From: Oricola indica
GTDB lineage: Bacteria > Pseudomonadota > Alphaproteobacteria > Rhizobiales > Rhizobiaceae
DNA: 62,500 bases
Reading direction: 5' to 3'
Assembly (NCBI RefSeq): GCF_019966595.1
Contig: NZ_JAINFJ010000006.1
Span: forward strand, 1-62,500
In this document: piece after piece, positions 40,085 to 47,929 of the stretch
How positions within the stretch are numbered: position 1 is the first letter of the stretch
How the letters are laid out: each line of letters begins with the position of its first letter
The notes under the pieces: generated by a model
Told to the model about the DNA's origin: nothing
The model's database searches: none
The model's input: only the letters and a program-made list of their open reading frames with translations
Program-made: the position numbers and the translations under genes

Positions 40085-41719
40085 CTACCCTTCGCTTTCC
40101 GCCTCGAATTCCGCCTGCGCCCTGTCGCGGAAAATCCGCCGTATGACCTTGCCGGTCGTGGTCAGGGGCATTTCGTCGACGAAGTCGATCTCGCGCGGGT
40201 ATTCATGCGCGGAGAGACGCTGTTTCACGTAGGAGCGGATCTCGGATTTCAGGTCCGGCGAGGGCGCGACGCCCGGGCGCAGGACCACATAGGCCTTGAC
40301 CAACTGGCCGCGAATGGCGTGCGGCTTGCCGATGACGGCGGCGAGCGCGATGCTCGGATGGCCGACCAGACAATCCTCGATCTCGCCGGGTCCGATCCGG
40401 TATCCGGCCGAGGTGATGACGTCGTCGTCGCGGCCCACGAAAAAGAAGTAACCGTCCTTGTCGCGGAAACCCTGGTCGCCGGTCAGCATCCAGTCGCCGA
40501 TGAACTTCGCTTCCGTGGCTTCCGGATTGTTCCAGTATTCGAGGAACATCACGGGATCGGGCCGGCTGACGGCGACCTGGCCCTGCTCTCCAGGCGGCAG
40601 TTCCCGGCCGGTCTCGTCGATGATCGCGACGCGGTGCCCGGCGACGGGCTTGCCCATCGAGCCGGGGCGCAACACGCCGAGCGCGTTGCAGGCCGACAGG
40701 ACGAGGTTGCACTCGGTCTGGCCGTAGAACTCGTTGACGGTCAGGCCGAGATTTTCGGCGCACCATTGCAACGTTTCGCGGCCGAGCGCCTCGCCGCCGG
40801 AGCCGATCGTACGCAGGTCGAGGTTGTATCGGCGGGCTTCGCCGCCGAGCGTCGCCATCATGCGCAGCGCCGTGGGCGGCAGGAAGGTGTTGCGAATTCG
40901 CGCCTTTTCCATGAGGGCCAAGGCCCACTCCGCCTCGAAACGCGGCGCGCGCGCGGCCACGATGGGGACGCCGAAGTAAAGGCCGGGCAGCAGGACGTTG
41001 AGCAGTCCGCCGGCCCAGGCCCAGTCGGCGGGTGTCCAGAGCAGGTCGCCTTCGCGGGGCAGGAATTCGTGATGTGTCTGGACGCCGGGCAAATGACCGA
41101 GCAGGACGCGGTGCGCATGCAGCGCGCCCTTGGGCTGACCGGTCGTGCCGGAGGTGAAGATCATCAGCGCGGGATCGTCCGGCGACGTATCGGCGGGTTC
41201 GAAGTCCGGCGAAGCGGCGGCGAGCATTTCGCCGAAATGATGCGCGCCTTCCGCTCCACCGACGCAGATGAGGGATTTCAGATCGGGAAAAACATCGCCG
41301 GCTTCGGCCAGCTTGGCCATGCCTTCGGGATCGAGCACCAGCGCCCGCGCGCCCGACAGGCCGAGCCTGTAGCGGATCGCGTCCGGTCCGAACTGCATCG
41401 CCATCGGCACGGCAATGGCGCCGAGCTTGTAGATGGCGAGATGGGCGATGACGGTCTCGAAGCACTGGGGAAGCAGGATCGCGACACGGTCGCCACGCGC
41501 GACGCCCAGGTCCGCAAGCGCGGCGGCGAACCGGTCCGATTTCTCCGACAGTTCGCCGAATGTCAGCGTCAGGGGGCTATCGCCGGACCAGTCGATGATC
41601 GCCGGCTTTTCCGGGTCCTGCCGGTCGGAACAGGCGACGCCGATATTGAAGCGGCTCGGGATGTCCCAGCGGAAGCGGGAAACGAGGTCGTCATGGGAAG
41701 CGGGATCGGCCGGCAACAT
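40085..41719 (-). CDS. Acyl-CoA synthetase (AMP-forming)
   Basis: ANL-superfamily ligase of 544 residues, close to acetate or medium-chain acyl-CoA synthetases. The AMP-binding P-loop is IFTSGTTGQPKGALH; later motifs are NEFYGQTECNL and LTGDQGFRDKDGYFFFVGRDDDVI, and the catalytic Lys is in TTTGKVIRRIF near the C-terminus. The ATG at 41719 begins the conserved MLPADPASHDDLVSRFRWD; a start 17 codons earlier is possible. It is a single gene; the chain length of the acid is not predictable. Confidence 0.9.
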   Translation of the reverse strand: MLPADPASHDDLVSRFRWDIPSRFNIGVACSDRQDPEKPAIIDWSGDSPLTLTFGELSEKSDRFAAALADLGVARGDRVAILLPQCFETVIAHLAIYKLGAIAVPMAMQFGPDAIRYRLGLSGARALVLDPEGMAKLAEAGDVFPDLKSLICVGGAEGAHHFGEMLAAASPDFEPADTSPDDPALMIFTSGTTGQPKGALHAHRVLLGHLPGVQTHHEFLPREGDLLWTPADWAWAGGLLNVLLPGLYFGVPIVAARAPRFEAEWALALMEKARIRNTFLPPTALRMMATLGGEARRYNLDLRTIGSGGEALGRETLQWCAENLGLTVNEFYGQTECNLVLSACNALGVLRPGSMGKPVAGHRVAIIDETGRELPPGEQGQVAVSRPDPVMFLEYWNNPEATEAKFIGDWMLTGDQGFRDKDGYFFFVGRDDDVITSAGYRIGPGEIEDCLVGHPSIALAAVIGKPHAIRGQLVKAYVVLRPGVAPSPDLKSEIRSYVKQRLSAHEYPREIDFVDEMPLTTTGKVIRRIFRDRAQAEFEAESEG

Positions 41720-41803
41720 GGGCAAGGTGATGCACTCTTGTCCGGCACAGTCAAGAAGATTGCGCATCATCCGGTGCGGCCGACCCGATGTCGGTCCCGC
41801 CCG

Positions 41804-42124
41804 TTATTCATCGACGACCGAATTGAAACCCTCGAATTGCGGATGACCAGCATACATTCCCTTGTTGGACCCGGCATTGCGGTGGGCGTTGCGGAAATTC
41901 TCCGATCGCGTCCAGTCGATGAAATGCTGTTCGCTTTCCCAGATCGTGTGCGAGGCATAGAGCGTGGTCTTTGCTTCCTCGTCATACGGGCCTTTCAAAA
42001 GGTGAAAGGACTGGAAGCCCGGCGTATCCGCGAGGCTGGAATTACGGTTTCGCCACACATCCTCGAAGGCCTCTTCGTGCCCCTCGTTGATGCGGAAGCG
42101 GTTCATGGCGACATACATATGCAA
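41804..42124 (-). CDS. hmuQ: Heme-degrading monooxygenase (HmuQ/IsdG-like)
   Basis: Cytoplasmic ABM-fold enzyme of 106 residues that opens the heme ring to release iron. Similarity to rhizobial HmuQ/HmuD is strong in MYVAMNRFRINEGHEEAFE, FQSFHLLKGP, LYASHTIWES and NAHRNAGSNKGMY. Asn8, Trp71 and His81 fit the Asn-Trp-His triad of IsdG-type enzymes in spacing. It follows tonB by 46 bp on the same strand, and the heme transporter hmuTUV is nearby, so it probably processes imported heme. The symbol is used by similarity. Confidence 0.85.
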   Translation of the reverse strand: MHMYVAMNRFRINEGHEEAFEDVWRNRNSSLADTPGFQSFHLLKGPYDEEAKTTLYASHTIWESEQHFIDWTRSENFRNAHRNAGSNKGMYAGHPQFEGFNSVVDE

Positions 42125-42170
42125 TTCCCTTTCGCGATCTGATTTGTCTTACATAATTGCTGCCGGCCGG

Positions 42171-43286
42171 TCATCGCCGGACTTCGACGGGGATGACGAA
42201 CTGGCGTTGCGCGCCCGACGGCGGCGGCGGAAACGGCGCGGCGCGGCGGATGTGGTCCAGTGCAACCTGATCGACGGAGCCCGAACCGGAACTGGCCGCG
42301 ACGCGAATGCTGGCGAGCCCGCCACTGGTCGAGATCGAAAAGCGTATCTTCGTGACGCCTCTGCCGCCGGCACGTTTCTGACGGGTGCGCCGGATTTTCG
42401 CATAGACCTTGCCGGGATAGTTCGTTGCCAAGGCATTGCCGGAGTTCTTCGCCTTGCCGCCGGACTTCATGCCGCCTGACTTGGCCTTGGAACTCGTCTT
42501 GCCGGATGTGTTTCCGGCGCGCGCATTGCGGTCCGAATTGCCGCGCGGGACACTGACGACCTGTTTTCTCGGCGCGGGTTTGGCCTTTTTCGCGGTTTTC
42601 GTTGTTTGCGCTTCCCGCGCTTTGGCAAGGTTGCGCGCGTCCTGCGGCTGCCGCGGGCGTGCCATGGGGACCGGAACAGGGCGCTCTTCGGGTTTCGCCT
42701 CGATCGTCTCGGTCGCGTGCGACGGCGTGAGCGCGGCAGTCTTTGCATTGGATGGCGTCGTTTGCTCGCGGGATGCTGCTTCGGCAACCGGCGCGGATAA
42801 CTGGGTCGGCCTTGCGATCGATGCCGTCTTCACCGGCGTTGCCGTCGTGGCACTCGATGGAGCCGTCGCGAGCGCCGGTCGGGATGCGGTCGCCGTTGCA
42901 GCGGGAAAGGTTCGGGAAGGGGCGACCGCTGCGGCCACCGGGCTTTGTGTCGCGGAAAGGGCCGGTGCGTTGTCGGCCCGTGCCGGCGGTGGTGTCGGCT
43001 GTGCCGTTTCGGCCGGTTCACTTTTTCTGGCAGCGGGGGCTTCGACCGGTTTCGACGCTTGCGGCGCGGGCGCGGAATGGCTGTGGAGCTCGGCCGGCCG
43101 GGCCGGATGGGCACCGGCCACAAGGTCTTCGAAGGACGCGCCCAAGGCCGCGATTTCGGCTGTCGCCCCGCCTTCCTGGCGGACGTCCGGAGCCGGGGAG
43201 GTCGTCACCATCGCCGCCGCGAAGTGCACGCCAAGGGAGGCGGCGAGCGCAAGGGGGATGCGGAGCTTGCGAAGCGGGATCGTCAT
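42171..43286 (-). CDS. tonB: TonB-family energy transducer
   Basis: Links the ExbB/ExbD proton motor to outer-membrane receptors. The 371-residue protein has an N-terminal signal-anchor (about residues 10-28), a very long Pro/Ala/Lys-rich periplasmic spacer (30-275) and a C-terminal TonB domain (about 290-371) with VTKIRFSISTSGGLASIRVAASSG in outline and the ending AAPFPPPPSGAQRQFVIPVEV. Its start overlaps exbD2 by 4 bp. With hmuTUV across the divergent promoter, heme is the likely cargo, though no receptor gene lies in the window. Confidence 0.88.
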   Translation of the reverse strand: MTIPLRKLRIPLALAASLGVHFAAAMVTTSPAPDVRQEGGATAEIAALGASFEDLVAGAHPARPAELHSHSAPAPQASKPVEAPAARKSEPAETAQPTPPPARADNAPALSATQSPVAAAVAPSRTFPAATATASRPALATAPSSATTATPVKTASIARPTQLSAPVAEAASREQTTPSNAKTAALTPSHATETIEAKPEERPVPVPMARPRQPQDARNLAKAREAQTTKTAKKAKPAPRKQVVSVPRGNSDRNARAGNTSGKTSSKAKSGGMKSGGKAKNSGNALATNYPGKVYAKIRRTRQKRAGGRGVTKIRFSISTSGGLASIRVAASSGSGSVDQVALDHIRRAAPFPPPPSGAQRQFVIPVEVRR

Positions 43287-43684
43287 TCCAGTCCCCTTTC
43301 GGTCACGACAAAGATCCGGGCCGCGCCGCCGCGGCGCAGTTCCTCGGCGATCTCGATCAGCCGGATTGCGGGAAGGTCACGGTCCGGCACGATTCGCATG
43401 ACGTTGCCGCCGTCCTCCGACCCGGTCTTCGCGTGTCTTGCGGCGTCGGCGATATCGATCTCCCGTCCGCGCCATATCGCCGTTCCATCCGAACGGATCA
43501 TCAGCGCATCGGGCGGTTCGCGTCCTTCCAGTCCCTCCGTCCGCACAAGCGTCAGATCCTTGTCGAGCGGCGGCGCCAGCGTGCCGGCGATCAGGAAGAA
43601 GATCAGCATCAGGAAGACGATGTTGATCAGGGCGATCGTCGGTTCCGGCTTCCTTGCGGGGGGCGATGCGGCGGCAAGGCGCAT
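43283..43684 (-). CDS. exbD: ExbD-like protein lacking the proton-carrying Asp
   Basis: Second ExbD/TolR-family protein of the operon, 133 residues: short cytoplasmic N-terminus, one membrane helix (about 17-36) and a periplasmic domain. In ExbD the helix carries an essential Asp; here the aligned position is Asn21 (ALINIVFLMLIFFLIAG), whereas the first ExbD at 43697 keeps Asp20. It may act as a structural partner in a mixed ExbD dimer. Start is 12 bp after the first exbD; its stop overlaps the tonB start. Confidence 0.85.
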   Translation of the reverse strand: MRLAAASPPARKPEPTIALINIVFLMLIFFLIAGTLAPPLDKDLTLVRTEGLEGREPPDALMIRSDGTAIWRGREIDIADAARHAKTGSEDGGNVMRIVPDRDLPAIRLIEIAEELRRGGAARIFVVTERGLE

Positions 43685-43696
43685 GGCGGGCTCCCT

Positions 43697-44074
43697 TCAG
43701 CGCAGGACGGTGACCGCGAAGCCCGGCATGGCGCGCAACGCGGCATAGACATCGACGAATCGCTGCGAGACGGTCTTGTCGTCGAGCGACAGCAGAATGG
43801 TGTCGGCACCGGCCTCGGCCTGGCCGGCAAGCGCTTCAGGCAGCGTGTCCAGCGTGAGTTCCCGGCCATTGAGGACGATTCGGTCGCCCTGCAGGCGCAG
43901 ATAGACCGGGGTGACGGGCTGTCCCGACGCGCCGCTGCCGGCTTTCAGTTCGATTTCGCCGAAGCGGGTGAAGGTCGATGAGAGCATGAAGAAGAGCAGC
44001 AAAAGGAAGATGACATCGATCAACGATGTCATCGACAACACGCCACGCCGTCTCTGTGCCGCCTCAAGCCGCAT
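43697..44074 (-). CDS. exbD: ExbD-family proton channel subunit
   Basis: Canonical ExbD/TolR protein of 125 residues with the single membrane helix SLIDVIFLLLLFFMLSS (about 17-35) holding the conserved Asp20, and a periplasmic domain ending AALRAMPGFAVTVLR. It forms the proton path with ExbB that energises TonB. Its ATG overlaps the exbB stop by 11 bp. Confidence 0.9.
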   Translation of the reverse strand: MRLEAAQRRRGVLSMTSLIDVIFLLLLFFMLSSTFTRFGEIELKAGSGASGQPVTPVYLRLQGDRIVLNGRELTLDTLPEALAGQAEAGADTILLSLDDKTVSQRFVDVYAALRAMPGFAVTVLR

Positions 44075-44780
44075 GGGCCTGCATGCTCCCCTGGCCTGTT
44101 CGGTTGACGTCCGGCTGCGTTTCGCCCGGCTGGACGATCGGCGCGGGATTGAGAACCACGGTCATGGCGCGTTCCAGCAACTCGCTCTCGCGCGCGACCC
44201 GGCTTTCGAACCAGGTGAGAAGAAGCGATGTCGGCATCGCGACGGCCAGTCCCACTGCGGTGGTCAGGAGTGCGACCCATATGCCGCCGGCCAGAACCGA
44301 CGGATCGACGCTGTTGCCGGCTTCCTGCAGCTTTCGGAAGGCCTGGATCATGCCGAGCACGGTCCCGAACAGGCCGATGAGCGGAGAAATCTGGGCGATC
44401 GCGTCCAGCGCACGGAACCCCGACCTTAGCCGTGTGAGATAGGCCGATGCATCGACGCGAAGTCGCTCGGAAATGGCTTCGAAATCGTGTGGCGAGGCAT
44501 TCATGACAGTCGCCATGGTCTGCCAGACGAGGCGCGCCGCGCCGTTGCGCCGCGACGAAAGGTCGTTGAGAGCGATGCGATGGCCGCCGGCCGTCCAGTG
44601 CGCGAGCGCCTTCTCGATCGTCCGGTGACGGCCGACGCGCGCGATCAGGAACTGCCAGACCTTCGTGATGATGAGCGCCAGCGAAACCACGGACACTGCC
44701 AGCAGGATGGTGACGACCGGCCCGCCCAGCGACAGGAATTCGAGCGTGCGCGCGATCGTTTCTTCGATCAGGGCGCTCAT
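44064..44780 (-). CDS. exbB: ExbB-family (MotA/TolQ/ExbB) proton channel protein
   Basis: Inner-membrane scaffold of the TonB motor, 238 residues with three spans (about 18-40, 125-150 and 165-190). The typical ExbB segment LDAIAQISPLIGLFGTVLGMI is followed by VLAGGIWVALLTTAVGLAVAMP. The start at 44780 overlaps the preceding orf by 4 bp. It is the second gene of orf-exbB-exbD-exbD-tonB. Confidence 0.93.
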   Translation of the reverse strand: MSALIEETIARTLEFLSLGGPVVTILLAVSVVSLALIITKVWQFLIARVGRHRTIEKALAHWTAGGHRIALNDLSSRRNGAARLVWQTMATVMNASPHDFEAISERLRVDASAYLTRLRSGFRALDAIAQISPLIGLFGTVLGMIQAFRKLQEAGNSVDPSVLAGGIWVALLTTAVGLAVAMPTSLLLTWFESRVARESELLERAMTVVLNPAPIVQPGETQPDVNRTGQGSMQAHAA

Positions 44781-45238
44781 CCGGCGATCTCCGCATCGGT
44801 TTTCGACGACAGTGCGAGGCGGTCGATACACTCGGTGCCGGCGAGGCCTTCGCCTTCGCAGGCAGCCGCGCCGTTGATCAGGATGCGGCCAATGGCGCTG
44901 CATGGCGTGTCTTCCAGATCGAACTGGCGGACACGCGTGCGATTTGCCGGCATCGCCTGAAAATCAAACAGCGTCAGACGGTCGACCACGCCATTGGCGT
45001 CGATCAGGACGGTCTCGAAGGACAGTGCGGACAGGTCCGCGCCGAGGCGGTTTTCCGCTAGAAAGACGATACGGCATGCATCGTCATGCTGCTGCAGGGC
45101 GTTGAGTTCGAGAGAGAGCGACGGGGCCGGCGCGTTGTCCTGCGAGAAGGCCGGCCCCGTCGACAGGGCAAGAACGCACGACAGGCTCATCGCGGCCCTG
45201 ATCAGCCGGTCGTGGGAGTGTCGTCTTGCCTGTTCCAT
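44777..45238 (-). CDS. Exported protein heading the exbBD-tonB operon
   Basis: Protein of 153 residues with an N-terminal signal peptide (about 1-33, ending AFSQ). The mature part has a beta-rich look and four Cys (DDACRIVFL, EDTPCSAIG, AACEGEG, TECIDRL) that could form two disulfides. From memory, proteins of this kind accompany exbBD-tonB in other alphaproteobacteria, but the function is unknown. GAGGAAA precedes the ATG, and the stop overlaps the exbB start by 4 bp, so it is part of the same unit. It might help assemble the motor or bind substrate; neither is shown. Confidence 0.75.
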   Translation of the reverse strand: MEQARRHSHDRLIRAAMSLSCVLALSTGPAFSQDNAPAPSLSLELNALQQHDDACRIVFLAENRLGADLSALSFETVLIDANGVVDRLTLFDFQAMPANRTRVRQFDLEDTPCSAIGRILINGAAACEGEGLAGTECIDRLALSSKTDAEIAG

Positions 45239-45528
45239 GGTGTTTCCTCAGAGATCGAGTGGTTTCTGCGCCAAACCGCGAAGCGCGATTGTTCCGGGTT
45301 GGCGGGAAGGCCCGGCGCATCCGGATGTCCCCGCTGCGGAGAACGGATCTGGTCCGGAATGCCGTAGCGTGGAGGCGTTTTGGATTTCGCGTGATTTCGG
45401 AGCGTTGGTCCGATCAGCAAGCGCAAGGAAAGTCAGGTCTACCGGCCTCATCATCTTCTCCGTCGAGAGGAAACATGGCTGGCTGGCGGTTGCTTGCTGG
45501 CCCGAGCGAGTGCGAAAGCCAGAATAAC

Positions 45529-45534
45529 TTGACA
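45529..45534 (+). promoter_or_regulatory. Candidate -35 box for hemP-hmuTUV
   Basis: TTGACA, a perfect -35 hexamer, overlaps IRO-like site 1. A good -10 at 17 bp is lacking (CATTCG), so the promoter may need activation or use a looser spacing. Confidence 0.45.
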
Positions 45535-45544
45535 CAATCACTCA
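45530..45544. promoter_or_regulatory. IRO-box-like site 1 (TGA-N9-TCA)
   Basis: TGACACAATCACTCA fits the IRO-box consensus TGA-N9-TCA bound by the iron-sulfur repressor RirA in rhizobia. It overlaps the plus-strand -35 hexamer. Confidence 0.6.
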
Positions 45545-45554
45545 TGTATTGCAT

Positions 45555-45583
45555 TCGATAGAAAACCTGATAATCGAAGTCAA
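45555..45583 (-). promoter_or_regulatory. Candidate sigma-70 promoter for the exbBD-tonB arm
   Basis: Minus-strand TTGACT, 17 bp, TATCGA. The -35 overlaps IRO-like site 2. The first gene starts about 310 bp downstream. Confidence 0.5.
45568..45582. promoter_or_regulatory. IRO-box-like site 2 (TGA-N9-TCA)
   Basis: TGATAATCGAAGTCA is a second match to TGA-N9-TCA, 38 bp from the first. It covers the -35 of the minus-strand promoter, mirroring site 1. Confidence 0.6.
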
Positions 45584-45652
45584 GTTTGAATTTGCTTTTC
45601 GAACGTGCCGAGCCAGCGGTCAGCCAGCCAGGCCTCTCAAATCGACAGACCG

Positions 45653-45850
45653 ATGCACATGACAAAGCAGGACGGCCGCGCGCCGCGCACGGACACCATG
45701 AAACCGGAAGAAAAGACCTTGAGCGGCGGCAAGCCGGTCTATGACAGCGGGCAATTGTTCAAGGGCACCACAGAAATCGGCATCCATCACGACGGGGCCT
45801 TTTACAGGCTGAAGATCACGCGCCAGGGCAAACTGATCCTCAACAAGTGA
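45653..45850 (+). CDS. hemP: Hemin uptake protein HemP/HmuP
   Basis: Small protein (65 residues from this start) of the HemP/HmuP family, which in rhizobia helps activate heme-uptake genes. The conserved C-terminal block is SGQLFKGTTEIGIHHDGAFY then RLKITRQGKLILNK. The start is uncertain: ATGs at 45653, 45659 and 45698 and a GTG at 45605 share the frame, and none has a strong ribosome site. It heads the hemP-hmuTUV arm, 85 bp before hmuT. Confidence 0.85.
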   Translation: MHMTKQDGRAPRTDTMKPEEKTLSGGKPVYDSGQLFKGTTEIGIHHDGAFYRLKITRQGKLILNK

Positions 45851-45935
45851 GTGCGGCGGCTTTCGCCTCTGTTTCGCATCACCGGCGGACATCCATCACC
45901 ACGATCAGCAACTTTCGGGCCAGGAACGGCAACCA

Positions 45936-46844
45936 ATGAGCGCACCCATGCAGAAATTTTTACGCCGCGAACGGGCAAGCGGCAGGCTCCTGATGGCGGC
46001 CTGCTTCGCCGGGATCGTCGCCCTTCTCATGCTCCGGGGACCGGCGTTTGCCGCCGAGGAGCAACAGAGGGTTCTGTCCATTGGCGGAGCGGTGACCGAA
46101 ATCGTCTTCGCTCTGGGCGAGGAAGACAGGCTCGTCGGTCGCGACACGACCAGTTCCTATCCGCCCGAAGCGGAAGACCTCCCGGATGTCGGCTACATGC
46201 GCGCGCTCGCGCCGGAAGGCGTTCTTTCGATCAGGCCCGATCTGATTCTCGCGCGTGAGGGAAGCGGGCCGCCGGAGGCCATCGAGGTTCTCAAAGCGGC
46301 GAGCGTCGAGTTCGTCGAGGTGCCGGACAGCTTCTCCGCCGAGGGGATAGGCGAGGCGATCCGCGTGGTTGCCGAGACCCTGGACGCAACCGAAAAGGGC
46401 GATGCCCTGCGCGCGGCTATCGCTTCGGAATTCGAGCGTCTGGCTGCCATGACAAGCAGCATCGACAGGCGCAAGCGCGTGCTCTTCATCCTGTCGACGC
46501 AGGGTGGCCGGATCCTCGCTTCCGGTACCGGAACAGCCGCAGACGGGATCCTCAAGCTCGCGGGAGCGGACAACGCCATTACCCAATTCGAGGGTTACAA
46601 GCAGTTGACCGACGAAGCGATCATTTCCGCCAATCCCGACGTCATTCTGATGATGGATCGCGGCGGCAACCATGGCGGCGACGATGACGCCGTGTTTTCA
46701 CAGCCGGGCCTGAAGCCGACCGAGGCGGCGAAAAACCGCGCGATCATTCGCATGGACGGTCTCTATCTTCTGGGCTTCGGACCTCGGACCGCGAATGCCG
46801 CGCTCGATCTCGCGGAGGCACTCTATGGCGATGAGCTTCACTGA
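45936..46844 (+). CDS. hmuT: Heme ABC transporter periplasmic binding protein HmuT
   Basis: Binds heme in the periplasm and delivers it to HmuUV (302 aa). A signal peptide (about 1-38, cleaved after PAFA) precedes a class III binding-protein fold: RVLSIGGAVTEIVFALGEED, VGRDTTSSYPPEAEDLPDVG with the Tyr that ligates heme iron in relatives, and GYMRALAPEGVLSIRPDLIL. It overlaps hmuU by 20 bp. Confidence 0.95.
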   Translation: MSAPMQKFLRRERASGRLLMAACFAGIVALLMLRGPAFAAEEQQRVLSIGGAVTEIVFALGEEDRLVGRDTTSSYPPEAEDLPDVGYMRALAPEGVLSIRPDLILAREGSGPPEAIEVLKAASVEFVEVPDSFSAEGIGEAIRVVAETLDATEKGDALRAAIASEFERLAAMTSSIDRRKRVLFILSTQGGRILASGTGTAADGILKLAGADNAITQFEGYKQLTDEAIISANPDVILMMDRGGNHGGDDDAVFSQPGLKPTEAAKNRAIIRMDGLYLLGFGPRTANAALDLAEALYGDELH

Positions 46845-47922
46845 GGCGCCGGCCGCGGCGCGGACATACCACCGGCACGACGGAGACCGCTCCGCGCTGG
46901 CGCGCGCGGTGCTCGCCGCGCTCGTCGCGGTCCTCGTCATGACCTTCTTCTTCAGCCTCGCATCCGGCGCATCCGATACGTCCGCCTGGCAGGTGTTTCG
47001 CGAGACGGTCGGCCTTGGCGGGGGCGCGCTCGACCTGACCGATCGTGTGATCGTTTTCGAGATCCGCCTGCCGCGCGCCGTGCTCGGCGTTCTGATCGGC
47101 GCGGCGCTCGCCGTTTCGGGTGCGACCATGCAGGGCGTGTTTCGCAATCCGCTCGCCGATCCCGGTCTCGTTGGCGTTTCAGCGGGCGCTGGCCTGGGCG
47201 CGGTGAGTTTTATCGTGCTTCAGGCCGGAGTACTGGCGCCGGTCGCATCGCTGTTCGGGATCTACGGCATCCCGTTCGCGGCGTTTTCGGGCGGTCTCGT
47301 CTCCACGCTGATGCTCTATCGCATTTCGACCCGCCACGGGCGCACCTCGGTCGCCACGATGCTTCTGGCCGGTATCGCGCTTGGCGCGCTCGCGGGGGCG
47401 TTTACCGGCGTGCTGGTGTTCTGGGCCGACGACACGCAATTGCGCGATCTCACCTTCTGGGGCCTCGGGTCGCTCGCCGGCGCGACATGGACCAAGAGCC
47501 TGATGGCCGCGCCTTTGATCCTGCCGGTCCTCATCGCCATGCCGTTCATGGCGCGCAGCCTCAATGCGCTCGCGCTCGGCGAGGCCTCGGCTCGGCATCT
47601 CGGCATCGACGTGCAGCGCTTCAAGAATCTCGCGGTCATTTCGGTGGCCGCCGCCACGGGGGCATCGGTGGCGGTCTCCGGCGGGATCGGTTTCGTCGGG
47701 ATCGTCGTGCCGCATCTGCTGCGTCTCGCCATCGGTCCCGATCACCGGTTCCTGCTGCCGGCCTCGGCCCTGCTCGGGGCGGTGCTGCTGCTGTTCGCCG
47801 ACGCGATCGCACGCCAGATCGTGGCGCCGGCCGAATTGCCGATCGGCATCATCACCGCCGCGGCCGGGGCGCCCTTCTTCCTCTGGATCCTGCTGCGCAA
47901 GCGCGGCCTCCTCGACCTCTAG
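46825..47922 (+). CDS. hmuU: Heme ABC transporter permease HmuU
   Basis: Inner-membrane FecCD/BtuC-type permease of 365 residues with about ten helices. Family features: RLPRAVLGVLIGAALAVSGA, MQGVFRNPLADPGLVGVSAG and GIGFVGIVVPHLLRLAIGPDH. The ATG at 46825 is chosen for the GGAGG eight bases upstream; it lies inside the end of hmuT, implying coupled translation. Confidence 0.95.
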   Translation: MAMSFTEAPAAARTYHRHDGDRSALARAVLAALVAVLVMTFFFSLASGASDTSAWQVFRETVGLGGGALDLTDRVIVFEIRLPRAVLGVLIGAALAVSGATMQGVFRNPLADPGLVGVSAGAGLGAVSFIVLQAGVLAPVASLFGIYGIPFAAFSGGLVSTLMLYRISTRHGRTSVATMLLAGIALGALAGAFTGVLVFWADDTQLRDLTFWGLGSLAGATWTKSLMAAPLILPVLIAMPFMARSLNALALGEASARHLGIDVQRFKNLAVISVAAATGASVAVSGGIGFVGIVVPHLLRLAIGPDHRFLLPASALLGAVLLLFADAIARQIVAPAELPIGIITAAAGAPFFLWILLRKRGLLDL

Positions 47923-47929
47923 GCCGGCC

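Larger units (their letters stand above)
45239..45652. promoter_or_regulatory. Divergent control region of the heme-uptake locus
   Basis: No gene is supported here. The right half (45520-45600) is locally A+T-rich and holds two TGA-N9-TCA sites and a candidate promoter on each strand. The left half (45239-45500) is the leader of the exbBD-tonB transcript if transcription starts near 45550; nothing structured was recognised in it. Confidence 0.6.
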
